Shown here: positions 23,800 to 33,295 of the stretch, in pieces
Numbering within the stretch: position 1 is the first letter of the stretch
How the letters are laid out: every line of letters begins with the position of its first letter
Origin: an uncultured Eubacterium sp.
GTDB taxonomy: Bacteria; Bacillota; Clostridia; Lachnospirales; Lachnospiraceae
Assembly: GCA_910583555.1 (NCBI GenBank)
Contig: CAJTXO010000021.1
Span: 1 to 53,636, forward strand
Length of the DNA: 53,636 bases
Direction: 5' to 3'
Position numbers and translations under genes: made by a program
Notes under the pieces: model-generated
What the model saw: the letters and a program-made list of their open reading frames with translations, nothing else
Databases searched by the model: none
What the model was told of the DNA's origin: nothing

Positions 23800-24880
23800 G
23801 GATTATTATAAGCGTGTGTATGGTAAGGTCAATGCTTCTGACGAATTAAAAGAAAGGTTGATGGATATGAAAAACATGGAAAACAGGAATAGAAAGAACA
23901 AGAGGATGGCGTGGAAGGCAGCTGTGGCGGCGGCCGCTGTTGTGGTGGCGCTGCCGACAGGTATTTTCGCGGCTACGAAGTACTGGGGGATCGGCGATTT
24001 TATGTCCGAGTACGGAAAGACGCTTTCACCCGAGGCGAATGAACTGATCGAGACAGACATTGAACAGGTGAAAAAGGACGAAGAAGCGGAGCAGATGCCG
24101 GTCGAATTTACCGTGCGCGAGTCGTTGTGCGACAGGGGATCGGTCAGTATCATTGTGGAGGCGAGAGCGAAGGAGCGCGGGAAGTATCTGCTGGTAGGCC
24201 CGGATTCCGAGGAAACATATCCCGTGTCAGATCTTGGCATTAAAAAGGATAAGAGGACGATCGGTCAGTACGCAAAGGACAAAGGGTTGGAAATTGTAAA
24301 TGTTAATTCTGGATTTGACCATCAGGGCGGTTTTTTCCCGGATTCCGAAAGTATTGAATATAAACAGGTTGAGGACGATGTGCTTAATCTGTGTATCAGG
24401 GCAAAACGGGAAAAGGATCAGAAAGATCTTCATGTCATATTGAAGAATACGATACAGACTCCTGAGATCAGAGCCACGGGAGGCGACCCGATCGTTTCCA
24501 CGAATTCCTTTGACCTGACGGATAAGAGTACCTCTGACTTGATGGAGTACAAAGCGAAAAAGGCGATGAAGATCAAAGGCACATCTGCGAAAGTGACGAA
24601 GATCACCGTAGAAAAGACCGAGGTAGGCAATTATATCAACGTTTATTATACGAATCCGGACACAGATAAAGAGGATGGGCTCACGTTCCGCATGAAGAAC
24701 AGCAAGGACTCGGAGGAATGGAATTTTAAGGAAGGCTTTACGGAAAAACTTGAGGATGGGACCTATCGGTGCAGGATGGACTACGAGAGCGGAGAATTGC
24801 CGAAAACATGTGTGTTAGAAGCGTTTGACTGCATGGAGAAGAACGTGTTCGGACAATTTAAAGTTTCACTATCGTGGTAG
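23783..24880 (+). CDS. Membrane protein, probable anti-sigma factor (DUF4179-like)
   Basis: A 365-residue protein with a cytosolic N-terminus (about 44 residues), one membrane helix (WKAAVAAAAVVVALPTGIFAA), and an extracellular domain beginning TKYWGIGDFMSEYGKTLSP. This order matches the DUF4179-type anti-sigma factors of Clostridia. The N-terminal segment would hold the sigma factor, and the outer domain would sense an envelope signal. Overlap with the sigma gene implies coupled synthesis. The signal is unknown; release by regulated proteolysis is known for related anti-sigma factors but no site is visible here. Confidence 0.75.
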   Translation: MKNANKDYYKRVYGKVNASDELKERLMDMKNMENRNRKNKRMAWKAAVAAAAVVVALPTGIFAATKYWGIGDFMSEYGKTLSPEANELIETDIEQVKKDEEAEQMPVEFTVRESLCDRGSVSIIVEARAKERGKYLLVGPDSEETYPVSDLGIKKDKRTIGQYAKDKGLEIVNVNSGFDHQGGFFPDSESIEYKQVEDDVLNLCIRAKREKDQKDLHVILKNTIQTPEIRATGGDPIVSTNSFDLTDKSTSDLMEYKAKKAMKIKGTSAKVTKITVEKTEVGNYINVYYTNPDTDKEDGLTFRMKNSKDSEEWNFKEGFTEKLEDGTYRCRMDYESGELPKTCVLEAFDCMEKNVFGQFKVSLSW

Positions 24881-24899
24881 TTAAATTTTTGAAAAACTA

Positions 24900-24928
24900 T
24901 TGCATTTAAAATTTTAGTGTGCTATAAT
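24900..24928 (+). promoter_or_regulatory. Promoter for the BIG2 surface protein
   Basis: TTGCAT (24900-24905), 17 bases, perfect TATAAT (24923-24928). About 50 bases of leader and AAGGGGGAA precede the ATG. The strength fits an abundant surface protein. Confidence 0.8.
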
Positions 24929-24986
24929 GACAGACGGTTGCGAAGATTTTCGTGCCAAATAATCATTACAAGGGGGAACTTTTAAT

Positions 24987-27140
24987 ATGAAAAGGTTCGC
25001 AAAGAAGGCGTTGGCCGGAACTTTGTCATTGGCAATGGTTCTTAGCCTCGGCGTCGTATCCAATCCGGACACGGCTTCAGCGGCTAAAGTGAAGGTGAAA
25101 AAAGTGACAGTGAAGTCACCTTCCGGCAAAACAGCCTATGTCGCTAAAGGAAAGAAAGTGAAACTGACAACGACGGTTAAGGTTACTCCGAATAAGAGTG
25201 CCAACAAGAAAGTAACGTATAAATCAGCAAATTCCAGAATTGCAAAAGTGAACAGCAAAGGACAGATCACAGGCGTAAAGGTGGGAAATACGAAGATTAC
25301 GGTTACTTCTAAGAAGAACAGGAAGAAAAAAGCTTCGATCAAGGTTGTAGTCAAGAATGTATCAGTTTCAAAAGTGAAACTGAATGTGAGTAAAGTAACA
25401 CTTGCTGTAGGAGCAAAGAAGACGCTGAAAGCGACGATCTCTCCTAAAAGTGCCAGCAAGAAGATCCAGTGGACGACTTCGAAAAAGAAAGTAGCTACTG
25501 TTTCGGCAAAAGGTGTGGTAAAAGGTAAAAAAGAGGGATCTGCTACGATCACAGCTCTGGCTGCGGATGGTTCCGGCAAAAAAGCTACCTGTAAGGTGAC
25601 GGTAGGCGCTGGTATCAAAAATGTGGAAGTGCCGAATTCGAGCATTGTCCGCGTAACCCTGTCGAGCGCGAAGAAACTCACGGCTGCGAATTTTGTCGTT
25701 CAGAACAAGAAGACGCCGAGCGGTGCTTATAGTACGTCCGAAGGCGTGGAGAGTGTAGTAACGAACGATGGCGGTAAGACATATGATGTTGAACTCGACA
25801 ACGAGAGCGGCATAGACAGTTACTCTTACGTGAAAGTAACGGTATCCGCGCTGAAAGTCGATAAGTCAAAAGAAGTTTATGTCGGAAATGTTCCGTCCAG
25901 TTCGGGATATGGTGTCGTGAATACGGTGAGCCGTGTGACAGGAAAAGTCGGGGACAGCTTCGAAGAGGGACTGTATCTGGATGACGTTGACAGCACAGGC
26001 GTGATAAAATATTCTGTTACAGGACTTCCGGAGGGCTTAAAGGCATATGTAAGTAAAGATGCGACGAGCATTTCGGTAAAAGGTAAATTTAAGAAAGTTG
26101 AAAACGGAACGACTGCCGTGCTGACCGGTGTTGACGAGGCAGGCAAGACGTTCAAGAAAAATTACGTGTTCTATGTCGGAGACGAGAACACGATCGTAGG
26201 TAACTTCCTTGGAGATACGGTTCTCGCTTACGATGCGGCAGATGATCCGAATACGCCGTTCATCAATGAGGCTTCCGGCCATATTTTCAGCATGGATGAG
26301 ATCGATGAACTGGGCGACGGTGTGATCGCTGGTGGTTCCGGTTCCTATGAGTATGCGGCAACAGGTCTTCCGGCTCAGGTAGATACGATGACCGTAGAGG
26401 GCGTTCTTCATCATAAATCCGATGCAAAGGGCGACTATGAGGCCGTACCGGCTGCTACGTACAATGTAAGCGTAACGGTAAGAGATAAGAAGAACCCGAA
26501 TGTTCAGGCAACATTCCCATTCGCGCTCTCGGTTGTATCAGGCGTGACACTGACCGGTACTGTGAAGGATGCTTCCGGAGCTCCGGCGAAGAATATCAAT
26601 ATTGCTGGTAACACGAAGCGTGATGGGTACGGAAGATATGACAGGTTCAGTACGTATTCGAGAGCAAATGGTACGTATAAGGTAAGGGTGATCCCGGGAG
26701 TATATTCACAGGGCGCCTATTATAATGGTGGATACTGCTACACGGTGGGCAACAACTACGCAGCAGGAACGGTGGCGAAAGATTTCACACTTCCGCTCTT
26801 CAAAGTGAAAGTGATGCCATCGGTTGCGGGTGCAGCCGCTTATGATCTGGATGAGACGACGTATGTGTACGACGCGAATGGCGTTGCTACAAGGATCGAA
26901 GTGGATGAGGATGACTTTAGCCTGTACGCGTATCTGAAGGCAGGAACGTATGAATTTTCACCGGCATCCGATAAGTACGATGATCTCGTAGAGGCTTACT
27001 CGAAAGTAAGTACTCGTCCGAGCGGCTGGACTTATCTGGACGAGGATGATTTCCTTGGTTACTATCAGTTGACAGGTGCGTTCAACGTAGCCGGAAATGC
27101 TGCGGTACAGGTGGCAGCTACCAAAGTGGAAAATCAGTAA
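24987..27140 (+). CDS. Secreted surface protein with two BIG2 domains
   Basis: A 717-residue exported protein. The signal peptide is MKRFAKKALAGTLSLAMVLS, with probable cleavage after TASA. Two bacterial Ig-like (BIG2) domains follow at about residues 35-125 and 125-210 (KVTYKSANSRIAKVNSKGQI and KIQWTTSKKKVATVSAKGVV are their core strands). A cadherin/Ig-like middle part follows, then a carboxypeptidase-regulatory-like beta sandwich near residues 520-590 (VTLTGTVKDASGAPAKNINI). No LPXTG or S-layer homology motif is visible, so anchoring is unexplained. The very Lys-rich N-terminal half and strong promoter suggest an abundant wall-associated protein. It lies just after the sigma/anti-sigma pair and may be part of its response. 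Confidence 0.8.
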   Translation: MKRFAKKALAGTLSLAMVLSLGVVSNPDTASAAKVKVKKVTVKSPSGKTAYVAKGKKVKLTTTVKVTPNKSANKKVTYKSANSRIAKVNSKGQITGVKVGNTKITVTSKKNRKKKASIKVVVKNVSVSKVKLNVSKVTLAVGAKKTLKATISPKSASKKIQWTTSKKKVATVSAKGVVKGKKEGSATITALAADGSGKKATCKVTVGAGIKNVEVPNSSIVRVTLSSAKKLTAANFVVQNKKTPSGAYSTSEGVESVVTNDGGKTYDVELDNESGIDSYSYVKVTVSALKVDKSKEVYVGNVPSSSGYGVVNTVSRVTGKVGDSFEEGLYLDDVDSTGVIKYSVTGLPEGLKAYVSKDATSISVKGKFKKVENGTTAVLTGVDEAGKTFKKNYVFYVGDENTIVGNFLGDTVLAYDAADDPNTPFINEASGHIFSMDEIDELGDGVIAGGSGSYEYAATGLPAQVDTMTVEGVLHHKSDAKGDYEAVPAATYNVSVTVRDKKNPNVQATFPFALSVVSGVTLTGTVKDASGAPAKNINIAGNTKRDGYGRYDRFSTYSRANGTYKVRVIPGVYSQGAYYNGGYCYTVGNNYAAGTVAKDFTLPLFKVKVMPSVAGAAAYDLDETTYVYDANGVATRIEVDEDDFSLYAYLKAGTYEFSPASDKYDDLVEAYSKVSTRPSGWTYLDEDDFLGYYQLTGAFNVAGNAAVQVAATKVENQ

Positions 27141-27174
27141 ATAAAATGGAATCGTAACGTGCGATCAGATATGA

Positions 27175-27212
27175 GAAAAGTTCCGGAGGTTTGCCCGGGG
27201 CTTTTCTTTTTT
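27175..27212 (+). terminator. Terminator after the BIG2 protein gene
   Basis: Stem 27175-27186 (GAAAAGTTCCGG) with 27195-27206 (CCGGGGCTTTTC), two G-U pairs, then T6. Confidence 0.85.
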
Positions 27213-27214
27213 AG

Positions 27215-27243
27215 TTGCGTTTTTTCTGCATGGCATATATAAT
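27215..27243 (+). promoter_or_regulatory. Promoter for aroA
   Basis: TTGCGT (27215-27220), 17 bases, TATAAT (27238-27243), directly after the terminator. Confidence 0.65.
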
Positions 27244-27272
27244 ATGTTTATATGTCAGAAGGAGGTAAGGAT

Positions 27273-28700
27273 ATGGCGAATTTTGTCTGTAAGCCGTTTC
27301 ATGGTTTCCACCGGTACGAGGTAGAAGTACCCGGTTCCAAAAGCATGACCAACCGGGCGCTGCTCATCGGAGCGCTGGCGCAGGGAAAAACGGTTTTGCG
27401 GGGCGTTTTGTTCAGCGAGGACTCCCGCGTGTTCATGCGGGCGTTACAGGATATCGGATTCCGGGTGGAGATAGAGGAAACAGAAAAAGTAGTGACGATC
27501 GAGGGACTTGGCGGCAGGCTTCCGCTGGCGGAAGCGGGCACGGGAGAAGCGGAAAAAACGTCGGATACGGCGGAAGCGGGCGGAATGTCGGACGAGGAAG
27601 AAGTGGGCAGAACACCGGGTGCGGGAGAAGCGGGAAGAACGCCGGATCGCGAAAGTGGATGGCGGAAGGTGTATGTGGGGAGCGCCGGAACGGCGGCGCG
27701 GTTTCTCACGGCATTACTTGCGCTGTCAGGACAAAAATTTGTCGTCGAAGCGTCCGAACAGATGAAGAAGCGCCCGATGGAGCCGCTTTTGCGCGCGCTC
27801 GAGATGCTCGGCGCCCGGTTTGAGTATTTGGAAAAGCCATATTCCTTTCCGTTCCGGATCTGCGGGAGAGAAGAGAAGAATCCGGACTGTGTGGAATTGA
27901 ATATCGATGCGAGCAGTCAGTTTTTGAGCGCGCTTTTGCTGTGCGGCGTGATGTGTCGGGAGGGAATGACGATCCGTCTGACGGGGACGAGAAGCGCGCG
28001 CGCCTACGTCGGGATTTCGATGGATATGATGGAACGGTTTGGCTGCCGGACCGAGCAGCTGGATGAAGATACATACCGGGTGCTGCCGGAGCAGACGTAC
28101 CGGGGCGGGGAGTACCAGATCGAGCCGGATGTGTCGGCGGCCTGCTATTTTTACGGGCTCGCGGCAGTGACGGGGGGAGAGGCGAAGGTGATGCACGTGC
28201 ACCGCGCGACGACACAGGGCGATATCAGGTTTTTGGATGTGCTGGAGAAAATGGGATGCCAGGTCAGGGAGGAAGCGGACGGCATCGTGGTGACGGGGAA
28301 CGAAGATGGGAAATTAGAAGGTGTGCATGTCTGTATGAGTGACTTCTCGGATCAGACGATGACGCTCGCCGCGCTGGCGCCGTTTGCGCAAGGCGATACG
28401 GTGATCGACGGCGTCGGCCATATCCGCAGGCAGGAATCGGACCGGATCCGCGGGATCGTCACCGAATTAAGGCGCATGGGAATCTCGTGTGAGGAGAGGG
28501 AGGATGGACTGACGATCCATCCGGGCGCGGTCAGGCCGACAGTCGTTTCGACGTATGATGACCACCGGATGGCGATGGCGTTTGCGCTCACGGGATGCCG
28601 GGCGGAAGGGATTGTGATCGACAACCCGGAGTGCTGTAAAAAAACATTTGAAAATTACTTTGATATATTGACAAATCTTGGTTTAATACCTAAAATATAG
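27273..28700 (+). CDS. aroA: EPSP synthase (3-phosphoshikimate 1-carboxyvinyltransferase) with an internal repeat insertion
   Basis: Catalyses transfer of the enolpyruvyl group from PEP to shikimate-3-phosphate, the sixth step of the shikimate pathway. Motifs: VPGSKSMTNRALLIGAL (residues 20-36), SAGTAARFLTALLAL (about 137-151), MKKRPMEPL, IDASSQFLSALLL, MSDFSDQTMTLAALAPFA and STYDDHRMAMAFAL. ATG 27273 has GGAGGT 6 bases upstream; an upstream ATG (27252) has no site. At 475 residues it is longer than the usual 425-440. Residues about 86-129 are an extra Glu/Gly/Ala-rich segment of 9-residue repeats between strand GRLPL and the conserved VYVGSAGTAARF. Partner aroD-aroK enzymes are fused at 34961. 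Confidence 0.93.
   Translation: MANFVCKPFHGFHRYEVEVPGSKSMTNRALLIGALAQGKTVLRGVLFSEDSRVFMRALQDIGFRVEIEETEKVVTIEGLGGRLPLAEAGTGEAEKTSDTAEAGGMSDEEEVGRTPGAGEAGRTPDRESGWRKVYVGSAGTAARFLTALLALSGQKFVVEASEQMKKRPMEPLLRALEMLGARFEYLEKPYSFPFRICGREEKNPDCVELNIDASSQFLSALLLCGVMCREGMTIRLTGTRSARAYVGISMDMMERFGCRTEQLDEDTYRVLPEQTYRGGEYQIEPDVSAACYFYGLAAVTGGEAKVMHVHRATTQGDIRFLDVLEKMGCQVREEADGIVVTGNEDGKLEGVHVCMSDFSDQTMTLAALAPFAQGDTVIDGVGHIRRQESDRIRGIVTELRRMGISCEEREDGLTIHPGAVRPTVVSTYDDHRMAMAFALTGCRAEGIVIDNPECCKKTFENYFDILTNLGLIPKI
27543..27650 (+). repeat. Four degenerate 27-bp repeats inside aroA
   Basis: Units start at 27543, 27570, 27597 and 27624 (GEAEKTSDT, AEAGGMSDE, EEVGRTPGA, GEAGRTPDR). A 15-base partial copy sits at 27528. 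The period of 27 keeps the reading frame. Confidence 0.75.
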
Positions 28701-28729
28701 GAAGAAAGTATGAGGAATGGAGGAAGAGG

Positions 28730-30508
28730 ATGAAAAAGATAGCGGATATTTTGAGGGAGAAGCTGGAAGATGGATTTGAACGGGCCGGATATGACGCGAA
28801 ATACGGAATGGTTTCGGTGTCGAACCGGCCGGATCTGTGCCAGTATCAGTGCAACGGCGCGATGGCGGCGGCAAAACAGTATAAAAAGGCGCCGATCCAG
28901 ATCGCATCGGAAGTGATCGAGCAGTTAAAAGAGGATTCATCTTTTAAAACAATAGAGGCGGCCCCGCCGGGATTTATCAATATAACGGTCAGCGGCAGCA
29001 TGCTTGCGGAGATGGCGGCCGGGATGATGAGGGAAGAAAAGTTTGGACTGGAACATACTAAGGCGCCGAAAAAAGTGCTGATCGATTACGGTGGTCCCAA
29101 TGTGGCGAAACCGCTTCACGTCGGGCATCTGCGCCCGGCAGTGATCGGAGAGAGCGTGAAGAGGATCCTGCGCTATATGGGCGACGATGTCATCGGGGAT
29201 GTCCATCTCGGTGACTGGGGGTTACAGATCGGCCTTGTCATTACCGAGGTGAAACACCGTCAGCCGGACCTTCCCTATTTTGATGAAACGTTTACCGGCG
29301 ATTATCCGGAGGAGGCGCCGTTTACGATTTCCGACCTGTCCGAGATCTATCCGTACGCCAGCAGCTACTCCAAGGAGCACGAGGAATATTTGCTCGAGGC
29401 GCAGCAGATGACCGCGAAGTTTCAGGATGGCGACCGGGGATGCCGGGCGCTGTGGGACCACATCCTCCGTGTCTCCATACCGAATTTAAAAGAAAATTAC
29501 CGCAAACTCGAGGTGGAATTCGATCTCTGGAAAAAGGAAAGCGACGTGCAGGATTATATTCCCGAGATGGTCGAGAAGATGAAGGCGGACGGCGTCGCGC
29601 ATGAAAGCGAGGGAGCGCTTGTCATCGATGTGACAGAGGAGAGTGATAAAAAAGAAATCCCGCCGTGTATCATCGTGAAGTCGAACGGCGCTACCCTGTA
29701 TGCGACGACAGATCTTGCTACAATAGTAGAACGTGAAACGCTTTTTTCACCGGATCAGATCATTTACGTGACGGATAAGAGGCAGGCGCTGCATTTTACA
29801 CAGGTGTTCCGCGCGGCGAAGAAGGCGGGACTGACAAAAAAGGAGACGGAATTTTTCTTTCTCGGCAACGGAACGATGAACGGCAAGGACGGAAAACCGT
29901 TTAAGACGCGTGACGGCGGCGTTCTCCGGCTCCAGCAGCTGCGCGAGGACGTCTGTCAGAAGGTATATGAAAAAATAAAAGTCAGCCGTGATTACGCGGA
30001 GGAAGAGGCGAGGGAGATCGCGGAGAAGGTCGGCCTGGCGGCGATCAAGTACGGGGACCTGTCAAATCAGATCGCGAAAGATTATATTTTTGATATGGAC
30101 CGTTTCACGTCATTTGAGGGCAATACGGGACCATATATCCTGTATACGATCGTCCGCATGAAGTCGCTGCTCAGTAAGTACGAGAACGAGGGGGGGAGCC
30201 TCGTTCCGAACGGGGACCCGTCGCTTCTTCTGCCGCCGGAAAATGGCAGTGAGACGGATCTTTACCTGTCGCTTGCCAAATACGCGGATACGATGGAGGC
30301 GGCCTATGAGGAAAAAGCGCCGCATAAGATCTGTCAGTTTATTTATGAATTGAGCGACAGCCTGAACCGTTTTTACCACGAAAATAAAATTCTCAGTAAT
30401 GAGGATGAGGCGAAAAAGCAATCCTATATACAGATGTTGGTTTTAGTTAAAAATATGCTGGAACAATGTATCTATTTGCTGGGATTTTCGGCACCGGAAA
30501 GGATGTGA
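28730..30508 (+). CDS. argS: Arginyl-tRNA synthetase
   Basis: Class I aminoacyl-tRNA synthetase charging tRNA-Arg. An N-terminal add-1 domain (residues 1-115) is followed by the catalytic core with VLIDYGGPNVAKPLHVGHLR (HVGH-type HIGH motif near residue 131) and LGDWGLQIGLV. The second signature is the relaxed loop GKPFKTRDGG, usual in ArgRS lacking canonical KMSKS. A C-terminal helical DALR anticodon domain ends the protein (EKAPHKICQFIYELSDSLNRFYHENKILS). The length of 592 is normal. AGGAAGAGG lies before the ATG. Five bases separate it from the next ATPase gene. Confidence 0.95.
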   Translation: MKKIADILREKLEDGFERAGYDAKYGMVSVSNRPDLCQYQCNGAMAAAKQYKKAPIQIASEVIEQLKEDSSFKTIEAAPPGFINITVSGSMLAEMAAGMMREEKFGLEHTKAPKKVLIDYGGPNVAKPLHVGHLRPAVIGESVKRILRYMGDDVIGDVHLGDWGLQIGLVITEVKHRQPDLPYFDETFTGDYPEEAPFTISDLSEIYPYASSYSKEHEEYLLEAQQMTAKFQDGDRGCRALWDHILRVSIPNLKENYRKLEVEFDLWKKESDVQDYIPEMVEKMKADGVAHESEGALVIDVTEESDKKEIPPCIIVKSNGATLYATTDLATIVERETLFSPDQIIYVTDKRQALHFTQVFRAAKKAGLTKKETEFFFLGNGTMNGKDGKPFKTRDGGVLRLQQLREDVCQKVYEKIKVSRDYAEEEAREIAEKVGLAAIKYGDLSNQIAKDYIFDMDRFTSFEGNTGPYILYTIVRMKSLLSKYENEGGSLVPNGDPSLLLPPENGSETDLYLSLAKYADTMEAAYEEKAPHKICQFIYELSDSLNRFYHENKILSNEDEAKKQSYIQMLVLVKNMLEQCIYLLGFSAPERM

Positions 30509-30512
30509 GCCC

Positions 30513-31889
30513 ATGTTTGTGGGGCGTAAGAAGGAACTGGCGGAACTGACGGCAGACAGTAAGAAGAGCGGAATACCCGTGGTTGTTCTGTACGGCAGGG
30601 AAGGCGTGGGAAAGACCACGCTGGCAAGGGAGTTTGCCAGAGAGAGAAACTGTGTGTACTATCTGGGGCGGGAACTCTCGAAAGAGGAACAGAAACGGTA
30701 TTTTCAGGAAGTTCTCGAGCAGGTGGCGGAGCTTGTAAACAAAGCGGTGAGAGCAGCTTTATCCGCCACGGCGACGGAAGCAGCTAAAGCAGCTAAGGCT
30801 GCGGAAAAGATCTGTTTTATCGTAGATGAGTTTGATGTGATGGAAAAGGCATATAAGGATTTTTTTGCGGAACTGGATGCGTATGTATCGGAGTCGGCGT
30901 GGGAGGACCGCGTGATGCTCCTTCTCATCAGCTCGTCGACGCAGTGGGTGGAAAATCAGATGGTGGACGATATGGGGACTTTTGCCGCCCGCGTAGTTCA
31001 GGTCATGAAGCTGAAAGAATTTACGTTTTTGGAAATGGTAAACCGGTTTCCGGGGAGCACGACAGAGGAATGTATTACGATCTACAGCATTTTGGGCGGC
31101 GTGCCGGGGTATCTCGATCTATGGAATCCGTCGGAAACGGTGAAAGAAAATATCATCCGCCTCATGCTTCTGCCCGGCGGGCCGCTGCGAAAAGAGGCGG
31201 CCCGATTTCTCAAGACGAGTTTGCGGGAATTGCCGTTTTATAACACGATTTTATCCGTGCTCGCCGAGGATGAACCGAAGTTAAATTATCTTTATAACCG
31301 TACCGGGTTCAGCCGTGCGAAAATATCGGTGTACATTAAAAATCTCATACAGATCGATGTGGCGGAAAAATATTTCTCCTTTGAACCGAAAAAGAAAGAA
31401 TATGTCATGAAAGGATTGTACGGTATTTCTGATCGCTTTCTGCATTTTTGGTATAAATTCATCTTTCCAAACAGTTCCGCGCTGGAGTGTGAGGCGGCAG
31501 AACAGTTCTATGAAAATTATATCGAAAATAAACTTTATGAGTTTGTGGAACAGACGTATATCAGTGTATGCAAGGAGTTCCTTGTTTTGATGGGGCAGTA
31601 CGGAAAACTGCCCGGAACATTTGATCAGCCCGAATCTTTTTATGGAAAAGAGGGCGTGATCCCCATCGTTTTGACAGGAAAGGATGGAAAACTGCTCGTC
31701 GCGCAGTGTAAGTGGTCGGCGGAGCCGATGACGGGCACCGATTTCGAGGACCTTTTGAAACGGACGGAGCAGCTCGGCCAGGAAGCCGATTACTATTATC
31801 TATTCTCAAAAGAAGGCTTTCGCAGTGAACTGTCGGTGGTGGCGTCCGGCATGGATAACATTGAACTGATCGATCTGGAGAGTTTATAG
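30513..31889 (+). CDS. P-loop ATPase with C-terminal DUF234 nuclease-like domain
   Basis: Archaeal-type STAND-like ATPase, 458 residues. Walker A is YGREGVGKTT (residues 27-36) and Walker B CFIVDEFD (about 101-108). A winged-helix region follows (LNYLYNRTGFSRAKISVYIKNL). The C-terminal DUF234-type segment has GKDGKLLVAQCKWSAEPMTG, resembling the E-x-K core of a PD-(D/E)XK fold. Members are widespread but poorly understood, with proposed DNA or defence roles. Residues about 80-98 are an Ala-rich stretch with three 9-base repeats just before Walker B. Its place directly after argS is notable and suggests co-transcription only. Confidence 0.78.
   Translation: MFVGRKKELAELTADSKKSGIPVVVLYGREGVGKTTLAREFARERNCVYYLGRELSKEEQKRYFQEVLEQVAELVNKAVRAALSATATEAAKAAKAAEKICFIVDEFDVMEKAYKDFFAELDAYVSESAWEDRVMLLLISSSTQWVENQMVDDMGTFAARVVQVMKLKEFTFLEMVNRFPGSTTEECITIYSILGGVPGYLDLWNPSETVKENIIRLMLLPGGPLRKEAARFLKTSLRELPFYNTILSVLAEDEPKLNYLYNRTGFSRAKISVYIKNLIQIDVAEKYFSFEPKKKEYVMKGLYGISDRFLHFWYKFIFPNSSALECEAAEQFYENYIENKLYEFVEQTYISVCKEFLVLMGQYGKLPGTFDQPESFYGKEGVIPIVLTGKDGKLLVAQCKWSAEPMTGTDFEDLLKRTEQLGQEADYYYLFSKEGFRSELSVVASGMDNIELIDLESL
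30780..30806 (+). repeat. Three 9-bp units before Walker B of the DUF234 ATPase
   Basis: GCAGCTAAA, GCAGCTAAG and GCTGCGGAA encode AAKAAKAAE. This is a short Ala-rich expansion in an otherwise ordinary ATPase domain. Confidence 0.55.
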
Positions 31890-31912
31890 AAACAAAAAGG
31901 GGATGAACAGGT

Positions 31913-33295
31913 ATGTATCGAGAGTTGGCAAATTTGATCATGTACGGGAAGCTGAGGGAAGATCCCACTTTGATGGAACTGAGCGGCATTATCAGGAGAG
32001 TGTCGGAAAAACAGGACGACGCTCAAACGGAATCCGCGGTGAGGGACATTTACAGCCAGGTATACCGGATACTGAAAACGGCTACCCGCTACGGATTTGA
32101 CGATAATCTGTGGCATTGTTATATCGCCTATCTTCTCGCATCGGATGAAAATCCGTTTAGCGTCGTGTGCGAAAAGGTGGGCGTCGACCACGCGCGGGAA
32201 GACCAGGCGAGTGTAAATGAAATCGTAAAGCACGACATGGATTGTCTGTTCCGCCTGTTCCATTATGATTTTACGGAGGTCGAGCAGGCGCTGTCGATCA
32301 ACTGCTTCTCACTTCTCACGCATTACCGCTCGATCGCCAAAGATGAAAATACGTATAATAAAAGCGTAAGTGAAAAAGTGAAAGAACTGGCTGGCGAGCT
32401 GGCGGGAACGACAGACGGTTATGGCTTTTTTGTAATAGTCACCGATTTCTATAAGAAATATGGAGTTGGTAAATTTGGATTAAACAAGGCGTTCCGGCTG
32501 AAGGATGCGCAGGCAGCGGATGGAGCGATGTCCAGTGAGTCGATGCCATGCAATGGCATGCCATTTGAGGCCGAACTCGTGCCGATCACACATACGAGTG
32601 ACGTGTCACTGTCGCATCTGGTCGGCTATGAGATCCAGAAACAGCAGCTGATCGACAATACGGAGGCATTTGTCGAGGGGCGCCGGGCAAATAACTGTCT
32701 TCTGTTCGGCGACAGCGGAACGGGAAAATCGACCTGCATGAAAGCCATATTAAACCGCTATTATGACAGGGGACTGCGGATGATTGAGATTTATAAGCAT
32801 CAGTTCCACCAGTTGTCAAATATCATCGGACAGATCAAGAACCGAAACTATAAGTTCATTATCTACATGGATGATCTTTCGTTTGAGGAATTTGAGATCG
32901 AGTATAAATACTTAAAAGCGGTGATCGAGGGCGGTCTGGAGGTCAAGCCGGATAATGTCCTCATCTATGCCACATCCAACCGGAGGCATCTGATCCGTGA
33001 GACGTGGAGCGACCGTTCGGATATGTCGAGCGACGAACTTCATCGTTCCGATACGATGCAGGAGAAATTATCCCTCGTGGCGCGGTTTGGCGTGAGCATC
33101 AACTTTTCGCGGCCTTCCAAAAAAGAATTCGAGGAGATCGTGCTTGGACTCGCTGCGCAAAATGCTGATTTAACACTTTCGAAAGAAGAGATCCTACAGA
33201 AAGCAAACGCCTGGAGCGTCCGGAACGGCGGGTATTCCGGACGTGTGGCGGAGCAGTTTATCACACATTTGAAAGGACAGAATTCGTATGTTTGA
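31913..33295 (+). CDS. AAA-type ATPase, DUF815 family
   Basis: A 460-residue protein. An all-helical N-terminal half is followed by the DUF815 ATPase: LSHLVGYEIQKQQLIDNTEA, then Walker A FGDSGTGKST (about residues 265-274), and Walker B IIYMDDLSFEEFE. ATSNRRHLIRETW and LSLVARFGVSINFSRPSKKE follow as sensor regions. DUF815 proteins are DnaA/ClpX-like ATPases of unknown role, common next to central genes in Firmicutes. The 3' end overlaps the YqeG-type gene by 8 bases, so they are coupled. Confidence 0.85.
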   Translation: MYRELANLIMYGKLREDPTLMELSGIIRRVSEKQDDAQTESAVRDIYSQVYRILKTATRYGFDDNLWHCYIAYLLASDENPFSVVCEKVGVDHAREDQASVNEIVKHDMDCLFRLFHYDFTEVEQALSINCFSLLTHYRSIAKDENTYNKSVSEKVKELAGELAGTTDGYGFFVIVTDFYKKYGVGKFGLNKAFRLKDAQAADGAMSSESMPCNGMPFEAELVPITHTSDVSLSHLVGYEIQKQQLIDNTEAFVEGRRANNCLLFGDSGTGKSTCMKAILNRYYDRGLRMIEIYKHQFHQLSNIIGQIKNRNYKFIIYMDDLSFEEFEIEYKYLKAVIEGGLEVKPDNVLIYATSNRRHLIRETWSDRSDMSSDELHRSDTMQEKLSLVARFGVSINFSRPSKKEFEEIVLGLAAQNADLTLSKEEILQKANAWSVRNGGYSGRVAEQFITHLKGQNSYV

